Part shown: positions 16,407-24,490 of the stretch, piece by piece
Position numbering within the stretch: the stretch's first letter is position 1
How the letters are laid out: every line of letters begins with the position of its first letter
Assembly (NCBI GenBank): GCA_035570235.1
Contig: DATMML010000043.1
Coordinates: 1-64,000 of the forward strand
Origin: Vicinamibacteria bacterium
Lineage (GTDB): Bacteria; Acidobacteriota; Vicinamibacteria; Fen-336
Reading direction: 5' to 3'
DNA: 64,000 nucleotides
Position numbers and translations under genes: made by a program
The notes under the pieces: model-generated
What the model was told of the DNA's origin: nothing
The model's input: the letters and a program-made list of their open reading frames with translations, nothing else
The model's database searches: none

Positions 16407-17506
16407 TCCTTCACCACGTTGAACACGGTGTCGCGCTCGAGGGGCCGGCGCCCGGCCTCCCGGATGAGCCGGCAGAGATCATGGACGCTCAGGGACTGCG
16501 CGGTGGGCGCACCCGCGTCGTGGGCAATCTTCTCCTCCGTGACCGTCCCGTCGATGTCATCGGCCCCGAAGCTGAGACCTACCTGGGCCAGCCGCGGTCC
16601 GATCATGATCCAGTAGGACTTGATGTGGGGGAAGTTGTCGAGCATCAGCCGCCCCACCGCGATCGCCTTCAAGTCCTCGAAGCCTGTGGTCTCGGGTAGC
16701 TTCATGGCCGGGGCCTCCCAGGGCTGGAAGGCGAGCGGGATATAGGTCACGAAGCCGCCCGTTTCGTCCTGGAGGCTGCGCAGCCGGAGGAGGTGGTCGA
16801 CCCTGTCCTCCACGGACTCGATGTGGCCATAGAGCATGGTCGCGTTGGTGGGGATGCCCTGCCGGTGGGCCTCGCGCATCACGGCCAGCCATTGCTCGGC
16901 GTCGGCCTTGCCCTTGATGATCGCGTCCCGGGTCCGGGGAGCGAAGATCTCCGCCCCTCCCCCGGGCATGGAGTCGAGGCCGGCCTCCCGGAGCTCGGCC
17001 AGGACCCGCTCGACGCTCATGCGGTAGAGGCGGTGAAAGAAAAACACCTCCACCGCGGTGAACGCCTTGATGTGGATGTCGGGCCGGACCCTCTTGATCC
17101 CCCGCATCATGTCCAGGAAGTACGACCAGGGCAGGTCGGGGTGCAAGCCGCCCACGATGTGAACTTCCCGTACCGGCGCCGGCAGCGCGGCCACGTTACG
17201 GAAGATCTCGTCCAACCCCATGGTGTAGGCCCGCTCCTCCCCCTTCTTGGCCGCAAAGGCGCAGAAGTCGCAGGTGGCCGCACACACGTTGGTGTGATTG
17301 AGGTGGGTGTTCCAGACGAAATAGGCGACATCCCCGTGGCGCTGCTCGCGGACGTGGTTGGCCAGGTGGCCGAGGGCCAGGAGGTCGTTGGTCCGATAAA
17401 GGGCGACCCCGTCCGCAAAGTCCAGCCGCTGCCCGGCCATCACCTTCGCCCGGATGGGCTCGAGCGCGGTGTCGCGGAAGCGGGTCTCGACGAGAGCGGT
17501 GGCCAT
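16400..17506 (-). CDS. mqnE: Aminodeoxyfutalosine synthase (radical SAM)
   Basis: Joins the MqnA product to an adenosyl radical to make aminodeoxyfutalosine. 368 residues; 4Fe-4S motif CAATCDFC (Cys75, Cys79, Cys82) after FVWNTHLNHTNVC, plus HIVGGLHPDLPW, GLDSMPGGGAEIF and LGxGADDIDGTV-type blocks. GGAGG four bases before the ATG. First gene of mqnE-mqnA-mqnC; a -35/-10 pair about 60-90 bp upstream is annotated. MqnB and MqnD are not seen in this window. Confidence 0.94.
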   Translation of the reverse strand: MATALVETRFRDTALEPIRAKVMAGQRLDFADGVALYRTNDLLALGHLANHVREQRHGDVAYFVWNTHLNHTNVCAATCDFCAFAAKKGEERAYTMGLDEIFRNVAALPAPVREVHIVGGLHPDLPWSYFLDMMRGIKRVRPDIHIKAFTAVEVFFFHRLYRMSVERVLAELREAGLDSMPGGGAEIFAPRTRDAIIKGKADAEQWLAVMREAHRQGIPTNATMLYGHIESVEDRVDHLLRLRSLQDETGGFVTYIPLAFQPWEAPAMKLPETTGFEDLKAIAVGRLMLDNFPHIKSYWIMIGPRLAQVGLSFGADDIDGTVTEEKIAHDAGAPTAQSLSVHDLCRLIREAGRRPLERDTVFNVVKEW

Positions 17507-17562
17507 GGCCCTCCGATGGGGTGAGCGCGGGCAGAAGTGCTGCCGGTCGGTCGAACGACCTG

Positions 17563-17573
17563 GCTAGACTAGC
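17563..17573. repeat. 11-bp palindrome GCTAGACTAGC between mqnE and the M23 gene
   Basis: A perfect inverted repeat with one central base. It contains the -10 hexamer of the mqnE promoter (TAGTCT on the minus strand), and a second short inverted repeat GGTCG/CGACC lies just beside it at about 17546-17561. Its position would suit a repressor site, but it may simply be a symmetric -10. Confidence 0.35.
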
Positions 17574-17595
17574 ATCGGTAAGAGGGGACGGGCAA
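17566..17595 (-). promoter_or_regulatory. Sigma-70-like promoter for mqnEAC
   Basis: On the minus strand TTGCCC (17595-17590) and TAGTCT (17571-17566) are 18 bp apart. The start point would be near 17559, giving a leader of about 50 bases to the mqnE ATG with its GGAGG site. Confidence 0.4.
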
Positions 17596-17608
17596 GGCGC
17601 GGAAGTCC

Positions 17609-17636
17609 TTGACCCCTAATTTCCAGAACTTATACT
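17609..17636 (+). promoter_or_regulatory. Sigma-70-like promoter for the M23 peptidase gene
   Basis: TTGACC (17609-17614) and TATACT (17631-17636) with a 16-bp spacer, one of the best matches in the window. The -10 ends 12 bases before the ATG, so the leader would be about six bases with no Shine-Dalgarno. Confidence 0.55.
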
Positions 17637-17648
17637 GAACGTGGCTGA

Positions 17649-18845
17649 ATGAAGCGACTCTGCACCGCGGGTGCTCTCGCCCTCCTCCTCCTGCCCACGC
17701 AGTTGCCGTGGTGGATCGATGGTCTCGGCGCCGCGCCTATCCCCGCGGGTGCGCTCCGGGTCCTGCGGGGCACGGTTGGGCGACGCGCCACCCTCGCTTC
17801 CCTCCTCGACGGCACCCTCTCGCGCGCGGGCGTCCAGCGCCTGGTGGAGACAGCCCGCCCCGTGCATGACCTCGCCCGCCTCTCCATCGGCCACCCCTTC
17901 GGCCTGGCCCTGGGGCCGGACGGGCTCATCTGGGCCTTCACCTATGGCATCGACGAGCTCCGCACCCTCAGGGTTAGTCGCCGCGGCCAGGCGCTCGCGG
18001 CCGAGGTCGTGAGCCACGAGTACGAGACGGGGGTGGCCAGCGTCACGGGCGTTATTGACTCCAGCCTTTTTGCGGCCGTGAACGCGGCCGGGGAGGACGA
18101 TCAACTCGCCCTCGATCTGGCCGACATCTTCGCTTGGGAGGTTGACTTCAACACCGACCTCCGTAAGGGGGACGGCTTCCGAGTGGCGGTGGAGAAGCTC
18201 TTCTTGGAAGGCCGCTTCCGCCGCTACGGTCGCCTCTTCGCCGCCGAGCTCACCCGGGGCAACCGCGTTTTCCGGGCCGTGCGGTTCGAGGGCGCGCGGG
18301 GGGTCGGGTACTACGCCCCCGACGGCTCATCGCTCCGCAAGGCCTTCCTGCGCTCGCCCCTCAAATTCTCCCGCATAACGTCCCGCTTCAGCTTGGCCCG
18401 CTTTCACCCCCTCCTCCACGAGACCCTCCCCCACCTTGGCGTGGACTACGCCGCCCCCACGGGCACGCCGGTGGTGGCGACCGCGGACGGGGTGGTGACC
18501 CGGGCGGGCTGGGACGGCGGCTACGGGCAGGCGGTGCGTCTTCGTCACGCCAACGGCTTCACGACTCTCTACGGGCACCTGGTGCGCATCGACGTGCGCA
18601 CGGGGCAGAGGGTGGGGCAAGGGACGCGGATCGGGGCGGTGGGCATGACCGGCCTCGCCACCGGCCCCCACCTCGACTACCGGATGACACGCAACGGCGC
18701 CTTCGTGGACCCACTCAGGGTCGTCTCCCCGCCCGCCGAGCCCATCCCCACCGAGGAGCGGGCGGCCTTCGTCGCCACCTCCGCGCGGCACCTGGCCCTC
18801 CTGGGAAGTGGCGCTGGCCCTACGCTCACGGCCACGAACCCCTGA
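17649..18845 (+). CDS. M23-family peptidase (LytM-type), exported
   Basis: Periplasmic cell-wall peptidase or activator. 398 residues: a signal peptide (1-28), an N-terminal helical and OapA/LysM-like region (about 35-215), and a LytM domain (255-358). Zn ligands expected for the family are visible at His262 and Asp266 (HLGVDY) and His310 (LYGHL). The final HxH motif is HLD (His341, Asp343), so one ligand or general base is replaced; this variant also occurs in other M23 proteins, so activity is uncertain rather than lost. No Shine-Dalgarno; a strong promoter lies right ahead. Confidence 0.92.
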   Translation: MKRLCTAGALALLLLPTQLPWWIDGLGAAPIPAGALRVLRGTVGRRATLASLLDGTLSRAGVQRLVETARPVHDLARLSIGHPFGLALGPDGLIWAFTYGIDELRTLRVSRRGQALAAEVVSHEYETGVASVTGVIDSSLFAAVNAAGEDDQLALDLADIFAWEVDFNTDLRKGDGFRVAVEKLFLEGRFRRYGRLFAAELTRGNRVFRAVRFEGARGVGYYAPDGSSLRKAFLRSPLKFSRITSRFSLARFHPLLHETLPHLGVDYAAPTGTPVVATADGVVTRAGWDGGYGQAVRLRHANGFTTLYGHLVRIDVRTGQRVGQGTRIGAVGMTGLATGPHLDYRMTRNGAFVDPLRVVSPPAEPIPTEERAAFVATSARHLALLGSGAGPTLTATNP

Positions 18846-18950
18846 GCCGGAGAGGCCTACATCGAGCCCGTCCGCCTCCCCTCGGCGGACCTCTCTTGTC
18901 CCCGGCCCTGCGCTGGCTCCCAACCCCCCCAAGGGTCGCCCCGGCCGGGT

Positions 18951-18978
18951 TTGCGTTGGCCGGCGGCGGGCATACACT
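18951..18978 (+). promoter_or_regulatory. Promoter placing the transcript start at the STN-protein ATG
   Basis: TTGCGT (18951-18956), 16-bp spacer, TACACT (18973-18978). Only seven bases separate the -10 from the ATG at 18986, so the first transcribed base would be about the A of the start codon. Confidence 0.45.
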
Positions 18979-18985
18979 GGAATCG

Positions 18986-19672
18986 ATGCGCGCCCCGGCC
19001 CTGGTCGTCGTCCTCCTGGCCGCCGCCCCGATGGCGCCCGCCGAGGTGACGGTGAGATTGGGCGGAGACGGGCGCGTGGATGTCCGGGCCACGACGGCCC
19101 CCCTTCCCGAGGTGCTCGACCATCTCTCGCGCCAGACCGGCATGAAGGTGATCTACGACGGCCCCGTCCCGCGCCCGCTCTTGACCCTCACCTTGGAGAG
19201 GCGCACCCCCGTCGAGGCCCTCCTCGGGATCCTCGAGGGCCTGGGCCTGAACTACGCGGTGGTCATGGACAGGACGGCCACGCGCGTGGAGACGCTGCTC
19301 ATGACGGGGACCCCCCCGGTGTCGGTCCCCAGCGCCGCCTTGCCCCTGAGGGCGACGACGCCCACCCTGCCTCGGCTCCGGGCCCCGGAACCCGTGGAGC
19401 AGGACCCGGTCGATGAGCCCCCGGAGGAAGAGGCGGTGCCCCCGGCCACCCCAGGGCAGCCTGCACCGGGCCCGCCTCTCCCCGGGACCGGGAGTCCGGT
19501 TCCTCCCGCGTTCAGCCAGCCGCCGATAACGCTACCGGGCATGCCGAACATGGTGCCTCCCCCCGATTACCCGGTCTCCCCCTTCACGCCACGGCTGCTT
19601 CCGTCGAACATTCCGATCCCCCGTCCGTCGCCGGGGACCCCTCCGGCCACGGAGCCGACCGCGCCGCCTTAG
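18986..19672 (+). CDS. Secretin/TonB short N-terminal (STN)-like exported protein with Pro-rich tail
   Basis: 228 residues. A signal peptide (about 1-19) is followed by a small STN-like domain at about 22-105 (VDVRATTAPLPEVLDHLSRQTGMKVIYDGP, VEALLGILEGLGLNYAVV, quoted in part), as found at the N-terminus of secretins. From about 115 the protein is a long Pro-rich disordered tail. It converges on the last gene of the secretion operon with a 10-bp gap, and the STN fold links it functionally to that machine, perhaps as an accessory to the secretin. I chose ATG 18986 over an upstream GTG/ATG because the promoter ends just before it. Confidence 0.78.
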   Translation: MRAPALVVVLLAAAPMAPAEVTVRLGGDGRVDVRATTAPLPEVLDHLSRQTGMKVIYDGPVPRPLLTLTLERRTPVEALLGILEGLGLNYAVVMDRTATRVETLLMTGTPPVSVPSAALPLRATTPTLPRLRAPEPVEQDPVDEPPEEEAVPPATPGQPAPGPPLPGTGSPVPPAFSQPPITLPGMPNMVPPPDYPVSPFTPRLLPSNIPIPRPSPGTPPATEPTAPP

Positions 19673-19682
19673 CGGTTTGCGC

Positions 19683-20327
19683 TCAGCGCGGGGCGGACGA
19701 CGGGTTTGGACGGGGTGACCCAGGGGTCAAGGGGCTGAGGCCCCCCGGGGGCGTGCTTCCCGGCAGAACCGGACTCAGTTGGCCGCCAATGACCCTGGGC
19801 TGGCCGACGGCAAAGATCCACTCGTTGTAGTGGTTCCGGCCATTGAATAGACGCAGGCTCTTGTCCGTGCTTCTGCTGGCCACGCCGACGAGCGGCCCGA
19901 TGGAGCCGCCCATGACGCCCCCCGGAGAAGGCGGCTGGGTCGGGGGGGGGGCGTTTGGCGGGGGGCTGGCCCCCGGCGGAGGGCTCGCCCCCGGCGTCGG
20001 CGGGGCGAGCGTCGCCTCCCCCTGGTGGATGAGGCGCCACTTGCCGTCCCGGGTCATGGGGTCCTTGTAGGCCTTGCGCAGGTACTTGCCCTTCACGAGA
20101 ACCTCGAGCGACGTGGGCAAGGCGTTGCCGCTCTTCTTCTGGAATCGCTGGATGGCGTCCGCGATGGAGCCCCCCCGAAAGATCAGCTCCTGCTCCCGGT
20201 CGTCCTGCATGATGTAGCGCCAGGTCGGAGCGGCGGCGCCCATAAGCACGAGCATGATGGTCATGGAGGCGATGAGGGCCACGAGCGAATAACCCGCCTC
20301 ACGCCCGGGGTCCGGCCCCCTCCTCAT
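19683..20327 (-). CDS. Atypical type II secretion/pilus pseudopilin with Pro-rich insert
   Basis: 214 residues. Prepilin peptidase site after Gly12 (GREAG/YSLVALIASM), then a hydrophobic helix. Position +5 of the mature protein is Ala where most pilins carry Glu, so methylation and assembly interactions may differ; GspK-like tip pilins also lack Glu5. The body (about 45-95; IADAIQRFQKKSGNALP, YLRKAYKDPMTRDGKW) resembles GspG, followed by a Pro/Ala/Gly stretch. Start overlaps the transglycosylase stop by 4 bp (ATGA). Last gene of the operon. Confidence 0.83.
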   Translation of the reverse strand: MRRGPDPGREAGYSLVALIASMTIMLVLMGAAAPTWRYIMQDDREQELIFRGGSIADAIQRFQKKSGNALPTSLEVLVKGKYLRKAYKDPMTRDGKWRLIHQGEATLAPPTPGASPPPGASPPPNAPPPTQPPSPGGVMGGSIGPLVGVASRSTDKSLRLFNGRNHYNEWIFAVGQPRVIGGQLSPVLPGSTPPGGLSPLTPGSPRPNPSSAPR

Positions 20328-20953
20328 TTCGCCCTCTCGTAGCGCTCTAGGACCCTCTTCACGTAGTCCCGGGTCTCGCGGTACGGGGGAACGCCCTGGT
20401 GGCGGCCCACCGCGCCCGTCCCCGCGTTATAGGCGGCCAGCGCCTTCTTCACATCGCCCTCGTAGAGAGCGAGCAGGGAGCTCAGATGACGGGCGCCGCC
20501 GTCCAGATTGGCGGAGGCATCGAAGGGATCGCGGATGCCGAGGGAGGCGGCGGTGGCGGGCATGAGCTGCATGAGGCCCTGGGCCCCCTTCGGAGAGACC
20601 GCTTGCGGCCGGAAGTTGGACTCCACCGACACGACCGCCAAGACGAGCTCCGGATCCAGGCCGTGTCGTCGGGCGGCCTCAGTGGCGAGCGCCCGCAGGT
20701 CTCCCCCCTCCCCGGCGACCTCGTCCAATACCTCGTCGGGAACGAACCCACGCACGAGGGTGACGGGCGTGCTGACCTCGCCGCCACCCCGGAGGCCCAG
20801 GACCAGCGTGTCCCCCTCCACGCGCCGGGCGATGATCTTCAGGGTCTGGCCGTTGCTGAGGACGGCGATCTCCGCCCGTGCGGACGCTCCCGCGAGGACG
20901 AGCAGGGTCGCCAGGGGCAGTCGGGTCCATGGGCCTCGACCGAGCCTCAGCAT
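20324..20953 (-). CDS. Lytic transglycosylase (SLT family)
   Basis: Cleaves peptidoglycan strands, probably to open a path for the secretion apparatus. 209 residues: signal peptide (1-27), a small N-domain, then the SLT domain from about 88. The catalytic Glu111 sits in VVSVESNF, with QGLMQLMPATA and YNAGTGAV typical of the fold. Overlaps the Ig-like gene upstream by 7 bp and the pseudopilin downstream by 4 bp. Confidence 0.93.
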   Translation of the reverse strand: MLRLGRGPWTRLPLATLLVLAGASARAEIAVLSNGQTLKIIARRVEGDTLVLGLRGGGEVSTPVTLVRGFVPDEVLDEVAGEGGDLRALATEAARRHGLDPELVLAVVSVESNFRPQAVSPKGAQGLMQLMPATAASLGIRDPFDASANLDGGARHLSSLLALYEGDVKKALAAYNAGTGAVGRHQGVPPYRETRDYVKRVLERYERAK

Positions 20954-21777
20954 GCGGGGGCGGGGCCGGGGACGGCATTGATGGTCACATCCGTGGCGCC
21001 GGTCTTGCCGTTTGGCACGGTGGCGGTCACGGTGACCAGGACTTGGGAGTCCGTACTCTGCCGCCGCGTGTGCATCACGTCCGCGGCCTGGCCGTTGGTG
21101 TCGGTAAAGATGGGCTGGCTCCCGCTGTCAAAGAACTCCTTGATCCCGCAGGCGCCCGACTTGACCGCCACGGTGAAGATCACGGGCACGTTGGCGACGG
21201 GGTTGCCGGACGCGTCGTAGACCGTGGCCACCACCCGGGTCTGGCCGCCCGGACCGTCGATCCGCGGGGGATCGGCCACCACCACGACCTGGACGGGGAG
21301 CGAGCTCCCGATGACTACCGTGGTGGAGGCACTCCCATTCCCACTCGTGACCGTGCCCCCCGTCACGGGCCCGGGCGAAGCGGAGGGCGAAGTGGAGGGC
21401 GACGGGGAGGGAGCGACGGAGGCAGCGACGGCGGGGCCTCCCGAAACGCACGTGACCGTGGCCATCCCCGACCGGCTGTCGGACACGAGGTTGAACCGGG
21501 CCACCCCGTCCTTGGTCTCGGCCTGGGGGTCGACCCGGCCCAGGGTGGTGAAGCACTGCATCACGGTGCCGTCCGGGCACGGCATCCCCGCGGGCTCGAT
21601 GCAGAAAGCGGAGATCACCGACACGCCCCCGTTGGCGGAGATGAAGGGGGGGTTGGCAAAGAGGGTGAGGCTGGATCCGGGAGGGGCAGTGAGAAGCGCC
21701 TTGGCGCAGGTCAGGACCGCCAGGGCCAGGAGCAGGACCCCCAACCCCATCGCGGCCCTTCCCGGAGGCCTTCTCAC
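20947..21777 (-). CDS. Exported Ig-like domain protein of the secretion operon
   Basis: 276 residues. Starting at GTG 21777, which overlaps the secretin stop as GTGA, gives a basic N-terminus and hydrophobic core (MGLGVLLLALAVLTC), a signal peptide. Two beta-rich segments (about 35-120 and 165-270) are separated by a Ser/Pro/Ala linker. The second reads as a bacterial Ig-like (Big/invasin) fold: VVVVADPPRIDGPGGQTRV, DASGNPVANVPVIFTV. Paired Cys are present (FCIEP, PCPDG, QCF). No enzyme motif. Position suggests a surface or periplasmic part of the machine; lipid attachment at the Cys is possible but the lipobox is imperfect. Confidence 0.8.
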   Translation of the reverse strand: MRRPPGRAAMGLGVLLLALAVLTCAKALLTAPPGSSLTLFANPPFISANGGVSVISAFCIEPAGMPCPDGTVMQCFTTLGRVDPQAETKDGVARFNLVSDSRSGMATVTCVSGGPAVAASVAPSPSPSTSPSASPGPVTGGTVTSGNGSASTTVVIGSSLPVQVVVVADPPRIDGPGGQTRVVATVYDASGNPVANVPVIFTVAVKSGACGIKEFFDSGSQPIFTDTNGQAADVMHTRRQSTDSQVLVTVTATVPNGKTGATDVTINAVPGPAPAC

Positions 21778-24086
21778 GGCATCACCACGAGCCGGCCGGG
21801 GGAAGGCGCGGCCGGCCGGTCGGCGGCGGCCCCGGTGGCGAGGATCAGGGACTCCACCCCGACCGGCCACGCCCCGGGGCGAAGGCCCCGGAAGGTGGCC
21901 ACCGCCACCTCTCCCGAGCCCGCCGTGGCCACGGCCCGCGTGAACCGGATGCGGGCCCGACCGGACTCGAGCGTCTTCTCAACCGCCACGTTCGCCCCGT
22001 CCAGGGTCAGGAGCGAGCCGGGAGCGATGTCGACCGCCTCCAGGAGGGCGGGATCGTAGACGAACACCGCCTCCACGGCCCGAAGGTCGCGGGCCCCCAC
22101 CACCACCAGGGAAAGCGCCGTCGTCTGCCCGGCTTTGACACTCGCCTCCGGTGGGCTGAAGAGGGCGGTGGTGGGCCGGGCATCCGGGGGCTGCACCTCC
22201 GGGGGCTCGGGTGAGGGCGAGGCCCCGGGCGGGCCCGGAGATGGGGCCGGCGCGGGGGGGGCCTCGGGAGGGGCCGCCGGCGCCCCTCGCGGAGCGCCGC
22301 GCGGAGCGGGGCCGGGCGGGGGGACGGGCTCGGGGGCCCCGAAGAGCGGGGGCCGGATGCTCGGCACCTTGACCGTCTCCTCGGTCCCCACGTACGTGGA
22401 CCTTAGGTCCTCCTCCGACAGCTTTGGTCCGCGGACTAGGTGCGCGGTGATCGAGATTATGATCTCCAGGTCGTCGATGTTCTTGACCGTGGAGGTGAAG
22501 ATCCGGTTGAGGATGGGGACGCTCTGGAGGCCGATGACGCCGGACAGCGCCGTGGTCTCCCGTCCCTGCACCAGCCCCCCGATGAGGCTCGTCTCACCGT
22601 CCCGGAGGCGCAGGATGCCCTTCACGCTCCGGGTCAGGAAGGTGGGCAGGGTCTGGCCGCCGAGATCGGCGTTGGCGCCCAGGATGCTGAACTCGGCAGT
22701 GAGCTCGAGGGCGATGTCGCCGCTGGCGTTGACCTTGGGAGTGAGCTCCAGAGTCACGCCCACGTTTCGGTACTGGAAGGAGGTCGCGGGCGCGAAGGTG
22801 CCCGTGCCGCCGGTGGCGGTGGCGGTGAAGGTCGTCACCGGGACCGGCACCTCCTGCCCGATCTTGAGCGCCGTCATCTTGCCCTCCGCCGCCCGCAGCT
22901 TGGGGGCGGCGAGGATGCGGGCGTTGGTGTCCGTCTGGAGGAACTTCGCGAAGATGGTGGAGGGCACGTTGACCACGAAGTCGGCGAGGTTGAGGGAGGA
23001 CAGGAGCTGGGCCCGCACGTGGGTGAAGCCCGAGCTGTCCACCTCGCCCGCGGCGCCGGTGGGGCTGAAGGTGGCGGAGACCTCGTAGTTCGAGAGGCGG
23101 ATCCCGAAGTCCTTCACCTTCGTCCGGTCGACCTCCAGGATCTGGATCTCCGCCATGATCTCGCCCTTGGGCTTGTCGTTGGCCTCCACGATCCGCTCGG
23201 CGAGGGCCACCTTGTCGGGGGTGGCGATCACGGTGATGGCCGCAAGGTCCTTGTTGGCCGTGGCCTTGGTGATCCCGGCCAGGGTCTTCACCTGGTTTAG
23301 GGTTTCGTTGACGTCCGCGTTCTGGAGGTAGAAGGTGCGGAGCACGAAGTCGTCGTAGGTCCTCCGCTTTTGGGGAGACTCCGGCACGATGATGATCGTG
23401 TTCTGGTCCAGCACCTTGTAGAAGAGCCTGTTCACGAAGGTGATCTGGTCGAGGGCCTCCTGGAAGGTCACGCCCGTGAGGTTCACGGTGTACTTCTTGT
23501 CCCGGTAGCCCTCGTCGAAGAGGATGTTGACCCCGGAGAGCTTGCCGAGGGTGTCCAGGATCTTCTCTAGGCTCGTCTCCGTGAACTTTATGGCTACCGG
23601 CACCGGGCTGCGCGGGGAGAGAACGGGAACGGGGACCCGGGCCGCCTGGGCTCGGCTCTTCATGGCCTCGAACTCGGACAGCCGCTTCTTCTCCTCCTCG
23701 CGGGCGCGGATCTTGTCCCGGGTCCGAATCAGGTCGTCCGACGCCGAGCGGTCGCCGGGGTCGTACCGGGTGGCGATTTCGAGCTCGTCCGCCGCCTTCT
23801 CCAGCTCGTCCGCGGCCAAGTGCTTGCGGGCCTCGGCGTGGTGGAAGCGGCTGGCCTCGACGCGGGCGTTCTCGAGGGCGATCTTGTAGTCGATGTTCTC
23901 CGGGTCCTTCTGGAGGGCGGCGGTCAGGCGGGCCACGGCCAGGTCCCAATTCCCCTTCTTGGCTTCCTTCTGTCCCTGGCGGTAGGCGGAACGGGCCGCG
24001 CAGCCCCACCCGGCCAGGCTCAGGGCGAGCGCCACCGCGAACAATCGGCCAAGGGAACCCAAGCTCCTCCCCTTCCCTGTGGGCAT
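21774..24086 (-). CDS. Secretin (GspD/PilQ family) with C-terminal cohesin-like domain
   Basis: Forms the outer-membrane channel. 770 residues from ATG 24086; GTG codons at 24092 (GTGA with the GspG stop) and 24095 are alternatives. A signal sequence with a Cys at its end (GWGC) suggests a possible lipoprotein. Residues about 28-100 are TPR-like, 145-225 an STN domain (VAIKFTETSLEKILDTLGKL), then N1-type domains, and the secretin core at about 300-560 (VPSTIFAKFLQTDTNARILA, LEIIISITAHLVRGP). A Pro-rich linker leads to a cohesin-like domain (about 640-770; VKAGQTTALSLVVVGARDL, AVFVYDPALLEAV). Such a domain could bind a partner outside the channel. Confidence 0.93.
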   Translation of the reverse strand: MPTGKGRSLGSLGRLFAVALALSLAGWGCAARSAYRQGQKEAKKGNWDLAVARLTAALQKDPENIDYKIALENARVEASRFHHAEARKHLAADELEKAADELEIATRYDPGDRSASDDLIRTRDKIRAREEEKKRLSEFEAMKSRAQAARVPVPVLSPRSPVPVAIKFTETSLEKILDTLGKLSGVNILFDEGYRDKKYTVNLTGVTFQEALDQITFVNRLFYKVLDQNTIIIVPESPQKRRTYDDFVLRTFYLQNADVNETLNQVKTLAGITKATANKDLAAITVIATPDKVALAERIVEANDKPKGEIMAEIQILEVDRTKVKDFGIRLSNYEVSATFSPTGAAGEVDSSGFTHVRAQLLSSLNLADFVVNVPSTIFAKFLQTDTNARILAAPKLRAAEGKMTALKIGQEVPVPVTTFTATATGGTGTFAPATSFQYRNVGVTLELTPKVNASGDIALELTAEFSILGANADLGGQTLPTFLTRSVKGILRLRDGETSLIGGLVQGRETTALSGVIGLQSVPILNRIFTSTVKNIDDLEIIISITAHLVRGPKLSEEDLRSTYVGTEETVKVPSIRPPLFGAPEPVPPPGPAPRGAPRGAPAAPPEAPPAPAPSPGPPGASPSPEPPEVQPPDARPTTALFSPPEASVKAGQTTALSLVVVGARDLRAVEAVFVYDPALLEAVDIAPGSLLTLDGANVAVEKTLESGRARIRFTRAVATAGSGEVAVATFRGLRPGAWPVGVESLILATGAAADRPAAPSPGRLVVMP

Positions 24087-24088
24087 CG

Positions 24089-24490
24089 TCACCACTCGTT
24101 GTAGGGCGTGCCCGAGAGCGAGGACTCGGTGGACGCGCTCTTCAGGTCGATGATGCCCGGGGGCTCGGTCGGCCGGTCGGGATCGGGCTCGGCGTTCACC
24201 ACCTCCCAGTCCGCCATCCTCGTGATGGGGTCGACGGGGACGGCCCGCACGTAGCCGTCCTCCTTGAGGGCATCCAGGGAGGCCGGATAGCGGCCCTTGT
24301 CCGCGTAGTACTGGTCGATCAGCTCGCGCAGGCGGAAGAGATCCTCTTTCAGCACCGCCTCCCGGGATTGGAGGATGGCCACCTTGTACTCAGGCAGCGC
24401 GATCGCGGCCAGGATGGCGATGAGGGCCACCACCGTGATCAGCTCGAGGAGGGTGAAGCCTCCCTCACCAGGAGTTGTACTGCGTCCCAT
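24089..24490 (-). CDS. Major pseudopilin, GspG-like
   Basis: 133 residues. Short leader ending in Gly11, then FTLLELITVVALIAILAAIA with the conserved Glu5; YPASLDALKEDGYVRAVPVDPITR is the typical GspG body. Probably the main subunit of the pseudopilus. Overlaps the upstream pseudopilin by 26 bp and abuts the secretin start. Confidence 0.93.
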   Translation of the reverse strand: MGRSTTPGEGGFTLLELITVVALIAILAAIALPEYKVAILQSREAVLKEDLFRLRELIDQYYADKGRYPASLDALKEDGYVRAVPVDPITRMADWEVVNAEPDPDRPTEPPGIIDLKSASTESSLSGTPYNEW

